A DNA stretch of 64,000 bases from Rhodanobacter sp. (GCA_040371205.1 AP031382.1:2043562-2107561); one strand, 5' to 3'; shown: positions 28,850-45,084, counted from the stretch's first letter. Made by a program: numbers and translations. Notes: generated by a model not told the origin, from the letters alone.

Positions 28850-28965
28850 CGTCGTACCAATCCATCGACTGCGGCACTCTAGCATGCGGCCGACAGGCTT
28901 CAGCCGGGGTTTTCCCGCTTCTTGCATGCTGGCTTATCATGCCGGCCCGCCCAAGGAACCCACGC

Positions 28966-29241
28966 ATGCCCAGCATCGACATCCAACGCGCCCACGCACT
29001 GCCGCTGCCGGAAGCCCGCGCCGTGGTCGAGAAAGTGGCGGCGCGCATGCGCGAGAAGTTCGACATGGCCGGACGCTGGGAAGGCGACACCCTGCACTTC
29101 TCCCGTCCCGGCGTGAACGGCCGGATCGCCGTCGCCGGCGATGCGGTCCACGTGCATGCCGAGCTGGGCATGCTGCTGTCGCCGCTCAAGGGCATGATCG
29201 AGCAGGAAATCCGCCGCAAGCTGGACGAGCATTTCGGTTGA
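28966..29241 (+). CDS. Polyhydroxyalkanoic acid system family protein
   Basis: The protein has 91 residues from ATG 28966 (AAGGAA upstream). The pattern DIQRAHALPLPEARAVVEKV at the N-terminus and the IEQEIRRKLDEHFG end match the small PHA-system (PHA_gran_rgn) family found near polyhydroxyalkanoate and core genes in Gammaproteobacteria. It is soluble with no catalytic motif. No PHA synthase is in the window, so a link with storage granules is family-based only. Confidence 0.75.
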   Translation: MPSIDIQRAHALPLPEARAVVEKVAARMREKFDMAGRWEGDTLHFSRPGVNGRIAVAGDAVHVHAELGMLLSPLKGMIEQEIRRKLDEHFG

Positions 29242-29313
29242 ACGGGACGGCGCCTTCCGGCCGCCGCGCTTCGGGCCATCGCCGCGCGATACCGCATTGC
29301 TTCGGATGAAATT

Positions 29314-29341
29314 TTGACCGCACGCCGCGCCGTGGCATAAT
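29314..29341 (+). promoter_or_regulatory. Sigma-70 promoter of infA
   Basis: TTGACC (29314-29319), a 16-base spacer and CATAAT (29336-29341) end 45 bp upstream of the infA start. The consensus match is very good for this GC-rich genome. Confidence 0.6.
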
Positions 29342-29386
29342 CGCCGGCTTATGCGGCCATCTCGGCCGCTCTCCGACCCGGAACAC

Positions 29387-29605
29387 ATGGCCAAAGACGA
29401 CGTCATCGAAATGGAAGGCACGGTCCTGGAGACCTTGCCCAACACCATGTTCCGCGTGCAGCTGGAGAACGGGCACGTGGTCATCGCCCATATCTCCGGG
29501 CGCATGCGCAAGCACTACATCCGCATCCTCACGGGCGACAAGGTCAAGATCGAAATGACCCCGTACGACCTGAGCAAGGGGCGGATCACCTATCGCATGA
29601 AATAA
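29387..29605 (+). CDS. infA: Translation initiation factor IF-1
   Basis: The protein has 72 residues from ATG 29387, the universal length. It is a single S1/OB-fold domain ([40 protein letters not shown]). It binds the ribosomal A site during initiation. It has its own promoter, is convergent with clpA, and shares the bidirectional terminator 29627-29654. infA next to clpA-clpS is typical of the Gammaproteobacteria. Confidence 0.98.
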   Translation: MAKDDVIEMEGTVLETLPNTMFRVQLENGHVVIAHISGRMRKHYIRILTGDKVKIEMTPYDLSKGRITYRMK

Positions 29606-29626
29606 GGCGGCCGCCGCAACGGCACG

Positions 29627-29654
29627 AAAAAGGCCGCGCAGTGCGCGGCCTTTT
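29627..29654. terminator. Bidirectional terminator between infA and clpA
   Basis: The stem AAAAAGGCCGCGCA/GTGCGCGGCCTTTT carries A on one side and T on the other, so it can terminate both convergent genes. Confidence 0.8.
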
Positions 29655-29674
29655 GTGTTGCCTGAAGCGGGCGG

Positions 29675-31948
<2,274 letters not shown>

Positions 31949-32010
31949 CCGGACCGTCTCCGTTGCAATGGCTGGGCGGTGTAACCGCGTCGGCTACGAA
32001 ATGGGGTCGC

Positions 32011-32337
32011 TCAGAGCTTTTCCATAGTGCACAACAGTGGGTGTTGATGCGAGCGTGAATATTCGTTGACCTGGGTGACCTTGGTCTCGGCCACCTCGCG
32101 GGTGAACACGCCGCATACCCCCTTGCCGCGGGTATGCACGTGGAGCATCACCTGCACCGCCCGCTCCTGATCCAGCCCGAAAAAACTGCGCAGCACCTCG
32201 ACCACGAAATCCATCGGCGTGAAATCGTCGTTGAGCAGCACCACCTGGAACAACGGCGGCCGCGCCACCTCGGGCTTGGCGGCACGCACCGCCAGGCCGT
32301 GGCCGCTTTCGTGTTCGTTTTCCTGTTCGTTGGCCAT
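32011..32337 (-). CDS. clpS: ATP-dependent Clp protease adaptor ClpS
   Basis: The protein has 108 residues from ATG 32337. The N-end-rule pocket motif [16 protein letters not shown] (about 34-49) and [19 protein letters not shown] (about 68-86) are diagnostic. It delivers N-degron substrates to ClpA. It is transcribed with clpA. Confidence 0.97.
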   Translation of the reverse strand: MANEQENEHESGHGLAVRAAKPEVARPPLFQVVLLNDDFTPMDFVVEVLRSFFGLDQERAVQVMLHVHTRGKGVCGVFTREVAETKVTQVNEYSRSHQHPLLCTMEKL

Positions 32338-32421
32338 GATCGCGATGTGGGTTCGACGGTTGCGAGTATACGCCGCGCCACCTGCCGGCCCGCGACGACC
32401 GCACGAGGATGTAGTGGCACA

Positions 32422-32934
32422 ATGACGCCTTTTCCAGCCCCCTCCCCCATGCCGCCTGTACCCGCCAACGACGCCATCTGGCGCCCGCACGTCACCGTGG
32501 CCTGCGTGGTCGCCGATGGCGCGCGCTACCTGATGGTCGAGGAAGAAGTGAACGGCCGGCTGGCCTACAACCAGCCCGCCGGCCACCTCGAAGACCGCGA
32601 ACGGCTGGTCGATGCGGCCGTGCGCGAAACGCTGGAGGAAACCGGCTGGACGGTGCAACCCACGCACCTGATCGGCGTGCACCAGTGGCGCAGCACCGAA
32701 CACGGCGACGGCGTGATCCGCTTCAGTTTTGCCGCCCGCCCCGTCAGCCACGATCCTGCGCGTCCGCTGGATACCGGCATCCGCCGCGCGCTGTGGCTGG
32801 ACCACGCCGAAATCGCCGCACTGGGCGAGCGCCTGCGCAGCCCGCTGGTGCTGGCCAGCATCGACGCCTGGCTGGCCGGCGCCCGCTTCCCGCTGGATAC
32901 GCTGCACGCTTGGCCGCAAGGCGCCGGGCCATGA
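32422..32934 (+). CDS. nudJ: NUDIX hydrolase, NudJ-like
   Basis: The protein has up to 170 residues from ATG 32422; ATG 32449 ([15 protein letters not shown]) is equally possible, and neither has a clear ribosome site. The Nudix box [23 protein letters not shown] (about 53-75) fits GX5EX7REUXEEXGU fully. NudJ hydrolyses nucleoside di- and triphosphates and thiamine pyrophosphate precursors. Its stop overlaps the mnmA start (ATGA); nudJ-mnmA-hflD is the conserved order also seen in E. coli, which supports the name. Confidence 0.85.
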   Translation: MTPFPAPSPMPPVPANDAIWRPHVTVACVVADGARYLMVEEEVNGRLAYNQPAGHLEDRERLVDAAVRETLEETGWTVQPTHLIGVHQWRSTEHGDGVIRFSFAARPVSHDPARPLDTGIRRALWLDHAEIAALGERLRSPLVLASIDAWLAGARFPLDTLHAWPQGAGP

Positions 32935-34043
32935 GGGTGATGCTGGGCATTTCCGGCGGCGTCGACTCCTCGGTGGCGGCGCTGCTGCTCAAGCAGGCGG
33001 GCCATGCGGTCGATGGCATGTTCATGCAGAACTGGGAAGAGGACGACCGCTCCGGCCCCTGCACCGCCGACGCCGACCGCAAGGACGCCGTGGCGGTGTG
33101 CGGCCGGCTGGGCATTCCTTTCCACGCACGCAACTTCGCCGCCGAGTACTGGGACGGCGTGTTCGAACACTTCCTCGCCGAATACCGTGCCGGCCGCACG
33201 CCCAACCCGGACGTGCTGTGCAACCGCGAGATCAAGTTCAAGACCTTCCTGCACGAGGCGCAGGCGCTGGGCGCGGAGAAGATCGCCACCGGCCATTACG
33301 CCCGCGTGGCCTGCGTCGACGGCGAACACCGCCTGCTGCGCGCGGTGGACGCGGCCAAGGACCAGACCTACTTCCTGCACGCGCTGGGACAGGCGCAGCT
33401 CGCCGCCACGCTGTTCCCGATAGGCGAGATCGAGAAGTCGCGGGTGCGCGAAATGGCGCTGGCCGCCGACCTGCCCACCCACGCGAAGAAGGACTCCACC
33501 GGCATCTGCTTCATCGGCGAGCGCGACTTCCGCGGTTTCCTCGCGCAATACATCCCCGCCCGGCCGGGCGAGATGCGCACGCCCGACGGCGAGCTGATCG
33601 GCGAGCACCAGGGCGCGATGTACTACACGCTGGGCCAGCGCAACGGCCTGGGCATCGGCGGCCGTCACGGCGCCAGCGGCGAGCCGTGGTACGTGGTGGG
33701 CAAGGACGTGCCGGCCAACGTGCTCTACGTGGCGCAGGGCAACGCCAATCGCTGGCTGGATTCGCGCACCTTGCGCAGCGAAGCGCCGACCTGGGTGGCC
33801 GGCCGTGCGCCGGCGGAACGCTTCCGCTGCACCGCCAAGACCCGTTACCGCCAGACCGACCAGGCCTGCGAGGTACGCATGCTGGACGACGGCCTCGAAG
33901 TCCGCTTCGACACACCGCAGCGCGCAGTGACACCCGGCCAGTCGGTGGTGCTCTACGACGGCGAAGCCTGCCTCGGCGGCGCGGTGATCGCCGCCACCGA
34001 CGCGCCCTTCGGCGGCCTGCCCCACATCCATAACGAGAATTGA
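32931..34043 (+). CDS. mnmA: tRNA-specific 2-thiouridylase MnmA
   Basis: The protein has 370 residues. The ATP pyrophosphatase P-loop [12 protein letters not shown] (about 6-17), the catalytic Cys in [13 protein letters not shown] (about 95-107), the TGHYAR block and the second catalytic Cys in [10 protein letters not shown] (about 187-196) are present. It thiolates U34 of tRNA-Lys, Glu and Gln. It overlaps nudJ upstream and hflD downstream. Confidence 0.97.
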   Translation: MRVMLGISGGVDSSVAALLLKQAGHAVDGMFMQNWEEDDRSGPCTADADRKDAVAVCGRLGIPFHARNFAAEYWDGVFEHFLAEYRAGRTPNPDVLCNREIKFKTFLHEAQALGAEKIATGHYARVACVDGEHRLLRAVDAAKDQTYFLHALGQAQLAATLFPIGEIEKSRVREMALAADLPTHAKKDSTGICFIGERDFRGFLAQYIPARPGEMRTPDGELIGEHQGAMYYTLGQRNGLGIGGRHGASGEPWYVVGKDVPANVLYVAQGNANRWLDSRTLRSEAPTWVAGRAPAERFRCTAKTRYRQTDQACEVRMLDDGLEVRFDTPQRAVTPGQSVVLYDGEACLGGAVIAATDAPFGGLPHIHNEN

Positions 34044-34687
34044 CAGTGCTTGACGCTTTTGCAATGAACGAAGAACGCGTGCTGGCCCTGGCCGGCCTTT
34101 ACCAGGCCTGCGCGCTGGCGCAGCAGCTGGCCAACCAGGGCCGCTGCGACGAAAGCGCGATGGAAGCCGGCATCGCCAGCGTGTTCCGCATCGACGCACC
34201 GTCGGTGGTCGGCGTGTTCGGCAACGTCGCCAACATGCGGCTGGGCCTGCGGACGCTGGTGTCCCAGCTCGACGAGAGCAGCGACGACATGTCGGTCACC
34301 CGCATGGCGATGACCGTGATGCGGCTGGAGCGCAGCCTGTCCCGACGCCCGGACCTGCTGGACCGCCTGCAGCAGGGCATCCGTGCCGCGCAGCGGCAGG
34401 CCGAGCATTTCGGCCAGGGTTCGAGCCAGGTCACCGCACGGCTGGCCGAACTCTACGCATCCACGCTTTCCATCCTGCGCCCGCGCGTGATGGTCAACGG
34501 CAACCCGCAACACCTGCAGCAGGCCGCCGTGGTCGAGAGAGTACGCAGCAACCTGCTCGCGGCGGTGCGCTCGGCGGTGCTGTGGCGCCAGCTCGGCGGC
34601 CGCCAGTGGCAGCTGCTGCTGTTCCGCAAGCAATGCAGCATGCTGGCGCGCGGATTGCTCACGGGCTCCACGCTGGACGGTCGCTAA
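34040..34687 (+). CDS. hflD: High frequency lysogenization protein HflD
   Basis: The protein has 215 residues from TTG 34040, which overlaps the mnmA stop; GTG 34046 or ATG 34064 ([15 protein letters not shown]) are alternatives, and the last fits the family N-terminus well. [20 protein letters not shown] and GSLxRRPD-like [16 protein letters not shown] match HflD. It is a peripheral inner-membrane protein that in E. coli modulates phage lambda CII stability; its cellular role is unclear. The mnmA-hflD order supports the call. Confidence 0.9.
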   Translation: MTVLDAFAMNEERVLALAGLYQACALAQQLANQGRCDESAMEAGIASVFRIDAPSVVGVFGNVANMRLGLRTLVSQLDESSDDMSVTRMAMTVMRLERSLSRRPDLLDRLQQGIRAAQRQAEHFGQGSSQVTARLAELYASTLSILRPRVMVNGNPQHLQQAAVVERVRSNLLAAVRSAVLWRQLGGRQWQLLLFRKQCSMLARGLLTGSTLDGR

Positions 34688-35577
34688 CCCGCCAGTTTCA
34701 GCCCTGGCAACTGTTTCGCCAGGGCGCGCAGCAGTTTGGCGAAAGCGGCAAGGTCGGCACCCCACGGCGTGGCTTCGCGCCAGTACAGGGCGATCTCGCG
34801 CCCCTGTGCCTGACCCTTGATTTTCGCCAGCACGATGTCGGGCTTGGACGCCATGCGTTCGTGCGCCAGCGCGGGCACCAAGGCGTAACCGCCGCGCAGG
34901 CTGACCAGCGCGGCGAGGCTTTCCAGGCTCACGTCCTGCACGTGGCCGTCGCCATCGGCGTGGCTTTCGGCCATCAGGATCGCATCGGCCTTTTCCAGCT
35001 GCTCCATCGCCACGCTGCGCCGGCCGGCCAGCGGGTGATCGGCACGCAGCATCGCCTCCCACGGCTCGAAGAACAGCGGCTGCATCGCAATGCCGCTGGC
35101 CAGCGGCGCGAGCGGCGCCAGCACGGCATCCAGCTCCGCCTCGTGCAGGCGGCGCAGCAGGCCGCGCGGCTTGCCCTCGGAAATGCCCAGCCGCACGCCG
35201 GGGAAATGCTGCGGGAACGGCGCGATCAGGTGCGGCAGCAGGTACGGCCCTAGCGAAGCCGGCAGCCCCAGCCGCAATTCGCCGCCGAAGGCCACCGCGC
35301 CGGCGCGCGCGGTCTGCTGCAGCGATTCCGCCGCGGCGATCACGGCATCGATGCGCTCCAGCAAGCGGCGGCCGCCCGCCGTCGGCACCACCTTGCGCCC
35401 GCCGCGCTCGAACAGCGGCGCCCCCAGCGCCTGCTCCACCTTCTGCACTTGGTGCGACAAGCCGGACGGACTGATGTGCATGGCGCGCGCCGCGCTGTTG
35501 AAGCTGCCATGCCGATGCACCGCCTGCACCATCATCAGGTCGCGCAGCGAGATCGCCGAAATGTGGGTGGAAATCAT
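34684..35577 (-). CDS. LysR-family transcriptional regulator
   Basis: The protein has 297 residues from ATG 35577. The N-terminal winged helix-turn-helix (LRDLMMVQAVHRHGSFNSAA, then HISPSGLSHQVQKVEQALG, about 11-51) is followed by a LysR substrate domain. The phrase GLSHQVQKVE resembles OxyR-like members, but no conserved redox Cys pair is visible: there are no cysteines in the translated effector domain. It lies just downstream of acnB on the same strand, across a hairpin terminator, and may respond to a metabolite or regulate the aconitase. The target is not known. Confidence 0.85.
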   Translation of the reverse strand: MISTHISAISLRDLMMVQAVHRHGSFNSAARAMHISPSGLSHQVQKVEQALGAPLFERGGRKVVPTAGGRRLLERIDAVIAAAESLQQTARAGAVAFGGELRLGLPASLGPYLLPHLIAPFPQHFPGVRLGISEGKPRGLLRRLHEAELDAVLAPLAPLASGIAMQPLFFEPWEAMLRADHPLAGRRSVAMEQLEKADAILMAESHADGDGHVQDVSLESLAALVSLRGGYALVPALAHERMASKPDIVLAKIKGQAQGREIALYWREATPWGADLAAFAKLLRALAKQLPGLKLAG

Positions 35578-35619
35578 CCGCGCGCCCGTGGTTGCCGCCG
35601 TGGGCGAAGCATAAACGAC

Positions 35620-35644
35620 GAAGCCCGGCACGCGGCCGGGCTTC
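35620..35644. terminator. Terminator between acnB and the LysR gene
   Basis: The perfect 10-bp stem GAAGCCCGGC/GCCGGGCTTC lies 41 bp after the acnB stop. Few T follow on the minus strand (CGTCGTTT), so some read-through is possible. Confidence 0.55.
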
Positions 35645-35684
35645 GCTGCTTGCAGCCTCTCCCGGTGGACGGGAGAGATATGGC

Positions 35685-38276
35685 TTACGCCGCGACGGTA
35701 TCCGCCACTTCCTTGTAGTCCTGGATCTTGTCGAAGTTCATGTAGCGGTAGATCTTCTCGCCGTTGGCATTGATCACGCCGATGTCGGCCATGTACTCGT
35801 CCTTGGTCGGGATGCGGCCCAGGCGCGAGCAGATCGCGGCGAGTTCGGCCGAACCCAGGTACACGTTGGAGTTCTTGCCCAGGCGGTTCGGGAAGTTGCG
35901 GGTGGAGGTGGAGAACACCGTGGCGCCCTCGCGCACCTGCGCCTGGTTGCCCATGCACAGCGAGCAGCCCGGCATTTCCATGCGCGCGCCGGCGGTGCCG
36001 AAGGTGCCGTAGACGCCTTCGTTGGTCAGCTCGCTGGCGTCCATCTTGGTCGGCGGGGCCACCCACAGCTTGGTCGGGATGTCGCGCTTGCCTTCCAGCA
36101 GCTTGGCCGCCGCGCGGAAGTGGCCGATGTTGGTCATGCACGAACCGATGAACACCTCGTCGATGGTCGCGCCGGCCACATCGCTGAGCGTCTTCACGTC
36201 GTCCGGGTCGTTCGGGCAGGCCACGATGGGCTCGTGCACGTCGGCCAGGTCGATCTCGATGACGGCGGCGTACTCGGCGTCGGCATCGCGCTCCAGCAGC
36301 TGCGGGTTGGCCAGCCAGGCTTCCATCGCCTTGATGCGGCGCTCGATGCTGCGCGGATCCTTGTAACCCTGCGCGATCATCACCTTCAGCAGGGTGATGT
36401 TGCTGTTGATGTATTCGATGATCGGCGCCTTGTCCAGGTGCACCGTGCAGCCGGCGGCCGAACGCTCGGCCGAGGCGTCGGACAGCTCGAACGCCTGCTC
36501 CACCTTGAGGTTCGGCAGGCCTTCGATCTCCAGGATGCGGCCGGAGAAGATGTTCTTCTTGCCCTGCTTGGCGACGGTCAGCAGCCCTTGCTTGATGGCG
36601 TACAGCGGGATGGCGTTGACCAGGTCGCGCAGGGTGACGCCCGGCTGCAGCTCGCCCTTGAAGCGAACGAGCACGGATTCGGGCATGTCCAGCGGCATCA
36701 CGCCGGTGGCGGCAGCGAAGGCCACCAGGCCCGAGCCGGCCGGGAAGGAAATACCGATCGGGAAGCGCGTATGGCTGTCGCCGCCGGTGCCCACGGTGTC
36801 GGGCAGCAGCATGCGGTTGAGCCAGCTGTGGATCACGCCGTCGCCCGGACGCAGGCTGATGCCGCCGCGGGTGGAGATGAATTCCGGCAGGGTGTGGTGG
36901 GTCTTCACGTCCACCGGCTTCGGGTAGGCCGCCGTGTGGCAGAACGACTGCATCACCAGGTCGGCCGAGAAGCCCAGGCAGGCCAGGTCCTTCAGCTCGT
37001 CGCGGGTCATCGGGCCGGTGGTGTCCTGCGAACCCACCGAGGTCATCTTCGGCTCGCAGTAGGTGCCCGGGCGCACGCCCTGGCCTTCCGGCAGGCCGAC
37101 CGCGCGGCCGACCATCTTCTGCGCCAGCGTGTAGCCCTTGCCGGTATCGGCCGGCTGCTGCGGCAGGCGGAACAGGGTGGACACCGGCAGGCCCAGCGCT
37201 TCGCGCGCCTTGGCGGTGAGGCCGCGGCCGATGATCAGCGGAATGCGGCCGCCGGCGCGCACCTCGTCGAACAGCACGTCGGACTTGACCTGGAACTCGG
37301 CGATCACCTCGCCGTTCTTCAGCGCCTTGCCTTCGTAGGGGCGCAGCTCGACGACGTCGCCCATTTCCATCTTCGAGACGTCCAGCTCGATCGGCAGCGC
37401 ACCGGCGTCTTCCATCGTGTTGTAGAAAATCGGGGCGATCTTGCTGCCCAGGCACACGCCGCCGTAGCGCTTGTTCGGGATGAACGGGATGTCTTCGCCG
37501 GTCCACCACAGCACGGAGTTGGTGGCGGACTTGCGGCTGGAGCCGGTGCCGACCACGTCGCCCACGTAGGCCACCAGGTGGCCCTTGGCCTTGAGGTCGG
37601 CGATCAGCTGGATGGGACCGCGCTTGCCGTCCTCCTCCGGCTGGAACGGCGCGCCGTCGCGCTTGTTCTTCAGCATGGCCAACGCGTGCAGCGGGATGTC
37701 CGGGCGGGTGGTGGCGTCGGGCGCCGGCGACAGGTCGTCGGTGTTGGTCTCGCCCGGCACCTTGAACACGGTGACGGTGAGGCTCTCGGGCACTTCCGGC
37801 TTGCTGGTGAACCACTCGGCATCGGCCCAGCTCTGCAGCACGGCCTTGGCGTTGGCGTTGCCCTTGTCGGCCTTTTCCTTCACGTCGTGGAAGGCGTCGA
37901 ACATCAGCAAGGTGTGCTTGAGCGCATTGGCGGCCACGGTGCCGACCTGCGCGTCGTCGAGCAGCTCGATCAGCGGATGGATGTTGTAGCCGCCCAGCAT
38001 GGTGCCGAGCAGTTCGGTGGCCTTGTCGCGCGAGATCAGCGCGCAGGTCTCCGTGCCGAACGCCACCGCCGCCAGATAGGAAGCCTTGACCTTGGCCGCG
38101 TCGTCCACGCCGGCCGGCACGCGGTTGGCGATGAGGTCGAGCAGGAAGGCGTCCTCGCCGGCCGGCGGGTTCTTCAACAGCTCGACCAGCTCGGCGGTCT
38201 GCTGGGCCGACAGCGGCAGCGGAGGGACGCCCAGCGCGGCGCGCTCGGCAGCATGTTGGCGATAGGCATTAAGCAT
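35685..38276 (-). CDS. acnB: Bifunctional aconitate hydratase 2 / 2-methylisocitrate dehydratase
   Basis: The protein has 863 residues from ATG 38276 ([16 protein letters not shown]), the AcnB length. The N-terminal HEAT-like domain (about 1-160) and swivel domain precede the cluster domain; the [4Fe-4S] ligands are in [10 protein letters not shown] (about 709-718) and [12 protein letters not shown] (about 770-781). It interconverts citrate and isocitrate and is the housekeeping TCA enzyme; apo-AcnB can bind mRNA. A second aconitase, acnA, lies divergently next door. Confidence 0.97.
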   Translation of the reverse strand: MLNAYRQHAAERAALGVPPLPLSAQQTAELVELLKNPPAGEDAFLLDLIANRVPAGVDDAAKVKASYLAAVAFGTETCALISRDKATELLGTMLGGYNIHPLIELLDDAQVGTVAANALKHTLLMFDAFHDVKEKADKGNANAKAVLQSWADAEWFTSKPEVPESLTVTVFKVPGETNTDDLSPAPDATTRPDIPLHALAMLKNKRDGAPFQPEEDGKRGPIQLIADLKAKGHLVAYVGDVVGTGSSRKSATNSVLWWTGEDIPFIPNKRYGGVCLGSKIAPIFYNTMEDAGALPIELDVSKMEMGDVVELRPYEGKALKNGEVIAEFQVKSDVLFDEVRAGGRIPLIIGRGLTAKAREALGLPVSTLFRLPQQPADTGKGYTLAQKMVGRAVGLPEGQGVRPGTYCEPKMTSVGSQDTTGPMTRDELKDLACLGFSADLVMQSFCHTAAYPKPVDVKTHHTLPEFISTRGGISLRPGDGVIHSWLNRMLLPDTVGTGGDSHTRFPIGISFPAGSGLVAFAAATGVMPLDMPESVLVRFKGELQPGVTLRDLVNAIPLYAIKQGLLTVAKQGKKNIFSGRILEIEGLPNLKVEQAFELSDASAERSAAGCTVHLDKAPIIEYINSNITLLKVMIAQGYKDPRSIERRIKAMEAWLANPQLLERDADAEYAAVIEIDLADVHEPIVACPNDPDDVKTLSDVAGATIDEVFIGSCMTNIGHFRAAAKLLEGKRDIPTKLWVAPPTKMDASELTNEGVYGTFGTAGARMEMPGCSLCMGNQAQVREGATVFSTSTRNFPNRLGKNSNVYLGSAELAAICSRLGRIPTKDEYMADIGVINANGEKIYRYMNFDKIQDYKEVADTVAA

Positions 38277-38543
38277 GGGGCTCGTCCTGTGGCGGGGATG
38301 GGCGGCGCTCTGGCGCGCAGCGGCGCAAAGGCAGCGGATGACGGCGCCGGCCAGCGTTATCGGCACGACCGGGCGCATCTTTCAGCCGCCAATTTTGCCA
38401 GCCGCCCCACGTACCCAGCAACGGAAACCTGTTTCCGGCTGCGTTCGAAATCGTGCAATGCGGCCTTGCACTACCGCTCACGTTCGGGGGCGTAGGATCG
38501 CAAGGGTTGTCCATCGCCCGATTTGAACTCACGGAGTCAAGCC

Positions 38544-41303
<2,760 letters not shown>

Positions 41304-41321
41304 CGTCGCCTGGCCGGCAAC

Positions 41322-41351
41322 GACGCCCCGGGCTGCTCCGGGGCGTCTTTT
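41322..41351 (+). terminator. Terminator after acnA
   Basis: The perfect 10-bp stem GACGCCCCGG/CCGGGGCGTC has a 6-base loop and is followed by TTTT. Confidence 0.8.
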
Positions 41352-41460
41352 CATGGGGCGCCGCGCCTTGCCGCATACGCTGGCGCATGCTCCAATGCCG
41401 GAAGGGGATTTCGCCACCGTCAACACACAGGCGACCATGATTCAGGAGTCGAGCAAGCAC

Positions 41461-43143
41461 ATGAGCAACGAGCGTCCATGGCTGGATCACTACCCGCAAG
41501 GCGTGCCCGCCGAGATCGACCTCAACGCCTACGCCTCGGTCGCCGCCGTGCTGGAAGAAGCCTTCCAGCGCTTCCGTGACCGCCCGGCGTTCGCCAATTT
41601 CGGCAAGCAGCTCACTTACGGCCAGATCGATCAGCTCAGCCGCCAGTTCGCCGGCTATCTCACCGGCACGCTCAAGCTCGGCAAGGGCGACCGTGTCGCG
41701 ATCATGATGCCCAACGTGTTGCAGTACCCCATCGCCCTGTTCGGCGCGCTGCGCGCCGGCCTGGTGGTGGTCAACACCAACCCGATGTACACCGCGCGCG
41801 AACTCAAGCACCAGCTCGAGGACTCCGGCGCGAAAGCCATCGTGGTGCTGGACAACTTTGCCGCCACCTTGCAGCAGGTGGTGGCGGAAACCGAGGTGCG
41901 GCACATCGTCACCACCGGCATCGGCGACCTGCTGGGCTTCCCGAAAGGCGCACTGGTCAACTTCGTGCTCAAGCACGTCAAGAAGATGGTGCCGGCCTAC
42001 CGGTTGCCGCAGGCGGTGCGCTTCAAGGACGCGCTGGCGCAAGGCGCCGCGCACGAGCTGCCCAGGTTGACGCTGAACCACGGCGACATCGCCTTCCTGC
42101 AATACACCGGCGGCACCACCGGCGTGGCCAAGGGCGCCATGCTCAGCCACGGCAATATGGTCGCCAACATGTTGCAGGCGGGCGCGTGGATCGGTCAGAA
42201 CGCCAAGGAGGGCGAGGAAATCATCATCACCGCCCTGCCGCTGTACCACATCTTCTCGTTGTGCGCGAACGGCCTGGTGTTCATGCGGCTGGGCGGGCTC
42301 AACTGGCTGATCACCAACCCGCGCGACATGCCCGGCTTCGTCAAGGAGCTGAAAGCCTCCAACTTCACCGCACTCACCGGCGTCAACACGCTGTTCAACG
42401 GCCTGCTCAACACGCCCGGTTTCGCCGAACTGGATTTCTCCCGCCTGCACCTGAGCCTGGGCGGCGGCATGGCCGTGCAGCGCGCGGTGGCCGAGCGCTG
42501 GAAGAAGATCACCGGCTGTCCGCTGGTGGAGGCCTATGGCCTCACCGAAACCTCGCCGGCAGCGTGCATCAACCCGCTCGACCTCAAGGACTACAACGGC
42601 TCGATCGGCCTGCCCGTGCCTTCCACCGACGTGGCGATCTGGTCGGAAGAGAACCGGCCGCTGCCGGTCGGCGAAGTGGGCGAGCTGATGGTGAAGGGTC
42701 CGCAAGTGATGCAGGGCTACTGGAACCGCCCCGACGAAACCGCCAAGGTGCTTGGCGCCGACGGCTGGCTGCACACCGGCGACGTCGCAAAGATGGACGA
42801 GAACGGCTACTTCTACATCGTCGACCGCAAGAAGGACATGATCCTGGTATCCGGCTTCAACGTGTACCCGAACGAGGTCGAAGATGCCGTGATGCAACAC
42901 CCCGGCGTGGCCGAAGTGGCCGCGGTGGGCGTGCCGGACGAGCACTCCGGCGAGGTCGTGAAGCTGTTCGTGGTGCGCAAGGACCCCAGCCTCACGGAGG
43001 AAGCGCTCAAGCAGTTCTGCCGCGACAACCTGACCGGCTACAAGCGGCCCAAGTTCATCGAGTTCCGCGACGCGTTGCCCAAGAGCAACGTGGGCAAGAT
43101 CCTGCGCCGCGAGCTGCGCGACGAGAAGAAGGCAGCCCACTGA
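41461..43143 (+). CDS. fadD: Long-chain fatty acid-CoA ligase FadD
   Basis: The protein has 560 residues from ATG 41461 ([16 protein letters not shown]); ATG 41437 is an alternative. The ATP/AMP motif [13 protein letters not shown] (about 213-225), the FACS motif [20 protein letters not shown] and the following [19 protein letters not shown], and the catalytic Lys in [12 protein letters not shown] at the C-terminus are all intact. It activates imported fatty acids at the inner membrane for beta-oxidation. It is a single gene; the other fad genes are not in this window. Confidence 0.96.
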   Translation: MSNERPWLDHYPQGVPAEIDLNAYASVAAVLEEAFQRFRDRPAFANFGKQLTYGQIDQLSRQFAGYLTGTLKLGKGDRVAIMMPNVLQYPIALFGALRAGLVVVNTNPMYTARELKHQLEDSGAKAIVVLDNFAATLQQVVAETEVRHIVTTGIGDLLGFPKGALVNFVLKHVKKMVPAYRLPQAVRFKDALAQGAAHELPRLTLNHGDIAFLQYTGGTTGVAKGAMLSHGNMVANMLQAGAWIGQNAKEGEEIIITALPLYHIFSLCANGLVFMRLGGLNWLITNPRDMPGFVKELKASNFTALTGVNTLFNGLLNTPGFAELDFSRLHLSLGGGMAVQRAVAERWKKITGCPLVEAYGLTETSPAACINPLDLKDYNGSIGLPVPSTDVAIWSEENRPLPVGEVGELMVKGPQVMQGYWNRPDETAKVLGADGWLHTGDVAKMDENGYFYIVDRKKDMILVSGFNVYPNEVEDAVMQHPGVAEVAAVGVPDEHSGEVVKLFVVRKDPSLTEEALKQFCRDNLTGYKRPKFIEFRDALPKSNVGKILRRELRDEKKAAH

Positions 43144-43149
43144 AACGGC

Positions 43150-43175
43150 GAAGGCCCCGCCATGGCGGGGCCTTC
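43150..43175. terminator. Terminator after fadD
   Basis: The perfect 12-bp stem GAAGGCCCCGCC/GGCGGGGCCTTC has a 2-base loop. The tail is weak (CGATTC). It lies between convergent fadD and the PilZ gene. Confidence 0.6.
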
Positions 43176-43214
43176 CGATTCGAACCGCGTCGCCGCAACG
43201 CCGTTGGCCTGCGG

Positions 43215-43580
43215 TCAGTCCTTCCAGGATTCGAGGATGTCGGCGTATCCGCCGAGCAGGTTCCACAGCGGCACCTGCTTGTCCTCCGGAATGCACACGT
43301 ACGAAAAGCCGATGTGATGATCGGCCACGCGGGCCACCTGCGCTTCCAGATGGATGTGCAGGTCGCTGCCGAAGATCATGTCGAGCAGCCAGCTTTGCCC
43401 GACCTCGCCGTCCCAACCCAGCGGCCTGCGCAGCAGTGCGCCGGTGGCGGAGATGTCCACCAGTTCGGTCGGATGCGACTCGACACCGCGGCTCATCAGC
43501 ACGGTCGTCTCCATCTGCATGCGCGCCGGACGCAGATGATAGTTCTCGCCGCCGAGCATTTCGTTGACGTCCTTCACCAT
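43215..43580 (-). CDS. PilZ domain protein
   Basis: The protein has 121 residues. The PilZ signature appears as HLRPARMQMETTVLM (about 15-29, arginine pair) and VDISATGALLRRP (about 41-53, D/N-x-S-x-x-G). These residues normally clamp cyclic-di-GMP, so this is probably a small single-domain c-di-GMP effector. The first motif reads RPAR, one residue short of the canonical RxxxR spacing, so binding strength is uncertain. It is monocistronic and no motility gene is adjacent. Confidence 0.85.
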   Translation of the reverse strand: MVKDVNEMLGGENYHLRPARMQMETTVLMSRGVESHPTELVDISATGALLRRPLGWDGEVGQSWLLDMIFGSDLHIHLEAQVARVADHHIGFSYVCIPEDKQVPLWNLLGGYADILESWKD

Positions 43581-44115
43581 GGAAGCTCCTCGATTGTCGC
43601 ACTCCGCCGCATTGACGGCGCCCTACAGATCGCACCGCACAGTGTGTCCGCAGTCGCATCGAAGCAAACAACATGCCACTGCCGGAAACGGCATTCCCGC
43701 GCGGTTTGCGCCGTATCCCGGCCAGGGTGACTGACGCATGCGGCCGTGTCGGACACTCAAGGTCACACTGCGACTCGCCCGACCGTGCATGCCACGGCGA
43801 CCAGATCGCGAAGTGTTCCACAACCCATGTGTGCATGGATAGGCGCCAGCCGATACATTCACTGGACTTGTTGTCCGGCTATCGCTACCCTGTCAACCAC
43901 GCGTGGCGCCATGTCCGATGACGACCAGCCGTTTCGGCAACCATGGCGCCCACCCGATGCCCCAGGCAGACCTCCGATTTGTCGGTGACGTTACAGTCGT
44001 CGCCACTTCGCTGTGCCTTTAGCACCACGCGATCGGCGTTCCGGCGAGGCAAGCGTTACGCCCTGATGTTCCAGACGCATTGCTGGCCGCCGTGCGGCCC
44101 AACAGACAGGCATTG
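43581..44115. other. 535-bp gene-free region between the PilZ gene and scpA
   Basis: Short frames here lack ribosome sites and protein-like sequence, and no strong hairpin, tandem repeat or clear sigma-70 promoter was found by eye. It presumably carries the divergent promoters of the PilZ gene and the scpA-scpB-rluB operon. Confidence 0.5.
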
Positions 44116-45084
44116 ATGAGCACCGAGCCAGTCGGGCCGCAGGGCCCGGACGCATCGCAGGACCACTTGCGGGACAACCAGGCGGCGCCGCCCCAGCAGC
44201 AGGAAATGCCGCTGGCGATCGTGCGCGGCGAGCCGGTACTGCAGATGCCGCAGGACCTCTACATCCCGCCGGACGCGCTGGAGGTCTTCCTCGAGGCGTT
44301 CGAAGGGCCGCTGGACCTTTTGCTTTACCTGATCCGCCGGCAGAACCTGGACATCCTGGACATTCCGATTGCCGAGATCACCCGGCAATACATGGAATAC
44401 ATCGACATGATGCGGGACGTGATGCGGCTGGAACTGGCCGCGGAATACCTGCTGATGGCCGCGATCCTGGCCGAGATCAAGTCGCGCCTGCTGCTGCCGC
44501 GGCCGCCGGCGGAGGAAGGCGCCGAAGAAGACCCGCGCGCCGAACTGGTGCGCCGCCTGCAGGAGTACGAACGCTTCAAGAAAGCCGCGGAAGACATCGA
44601 CACCCTGCCCCGCATGGAGCGCGACACCGCAACGGCCCAGGCCGACACCGGCGAGCGCAACGTGATCCGGTTGCCGCCGCCGCTGGACCTCAAGGAAATG
44701 CTGCTGGCGCTCAAGGACGTGATGCACCGCGCCGAACTGTTCGGCCATCACGCGATCAAGCGCGAGGCGCTCAGCGTCCGCCAGCGCATGGGCGAGCTGC
44801 TGGGCAAGCTGGAAGGCCAGGCCTTCCAGCGCTTCGAGACCCTGTTCGATCCCGGCGAAGGCCGCCTCGGCGTGGTGGTCACCTTTCTGGCCATGCTGGA
44901 GCTGGCCAAGGAAATGCTGATCGAGATCGTGCAGGAAGCACCGTTGGCGCCGATATACCTGAAGGCGCGCGCGGATGCCGAGGCAACGCTAGCCGACGCC
45001 ATGGAACTGGACGACGCGGACGACCCCGCGACCGGGGAATCGGCCTTCGAAACACCGGACACCGCCGGCAACGGCACGCACTGA
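44116..45084 (+). CDS. scpA: Segregation and condensation protein ScpA
   Basis: The protein has 322 residues from ATG 44116. The kleisin N-terminal signature FEGPLDLLLYLIRRQNLDILDI (about 57-78) and the helical C-terminal winged domain are present. The first 40 residues and the last 40 (acidic, DDADDPATGES) are extensions beyond the core. It bridges SMC heads together with ScpB in chromosome condensation. It is first in the scpA-scpB-rluB operon. Confidence 0.95.
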   Translation: MSTEPVGPQGPDASQDHLRDNQAAPPQQQEMPLAIVRGEPVLQMPQDLYIPPDALEVFLEAFEGPLDLLLYLIRRQNLDILDIPIAEITRQYMEYIDMMRDVMRLELAAEYLLMAAILAEIKSRLLLPRPPAEEGAEEDPRAELVRRLQEYERFKKAAEDIDTLPRMERDTATAQADTGERNVIRLPPPLDLKEMLLALKDVMHRAELFGHHAIKREALSVRQRMGELLGKLEGQAFQRFETLFDPGEGRLGVVVTFLAMLELAKEMLIEIVQEAPLAPIYLKARADAEATLADAMELDDADDPATGESAFETPDTAGNGTH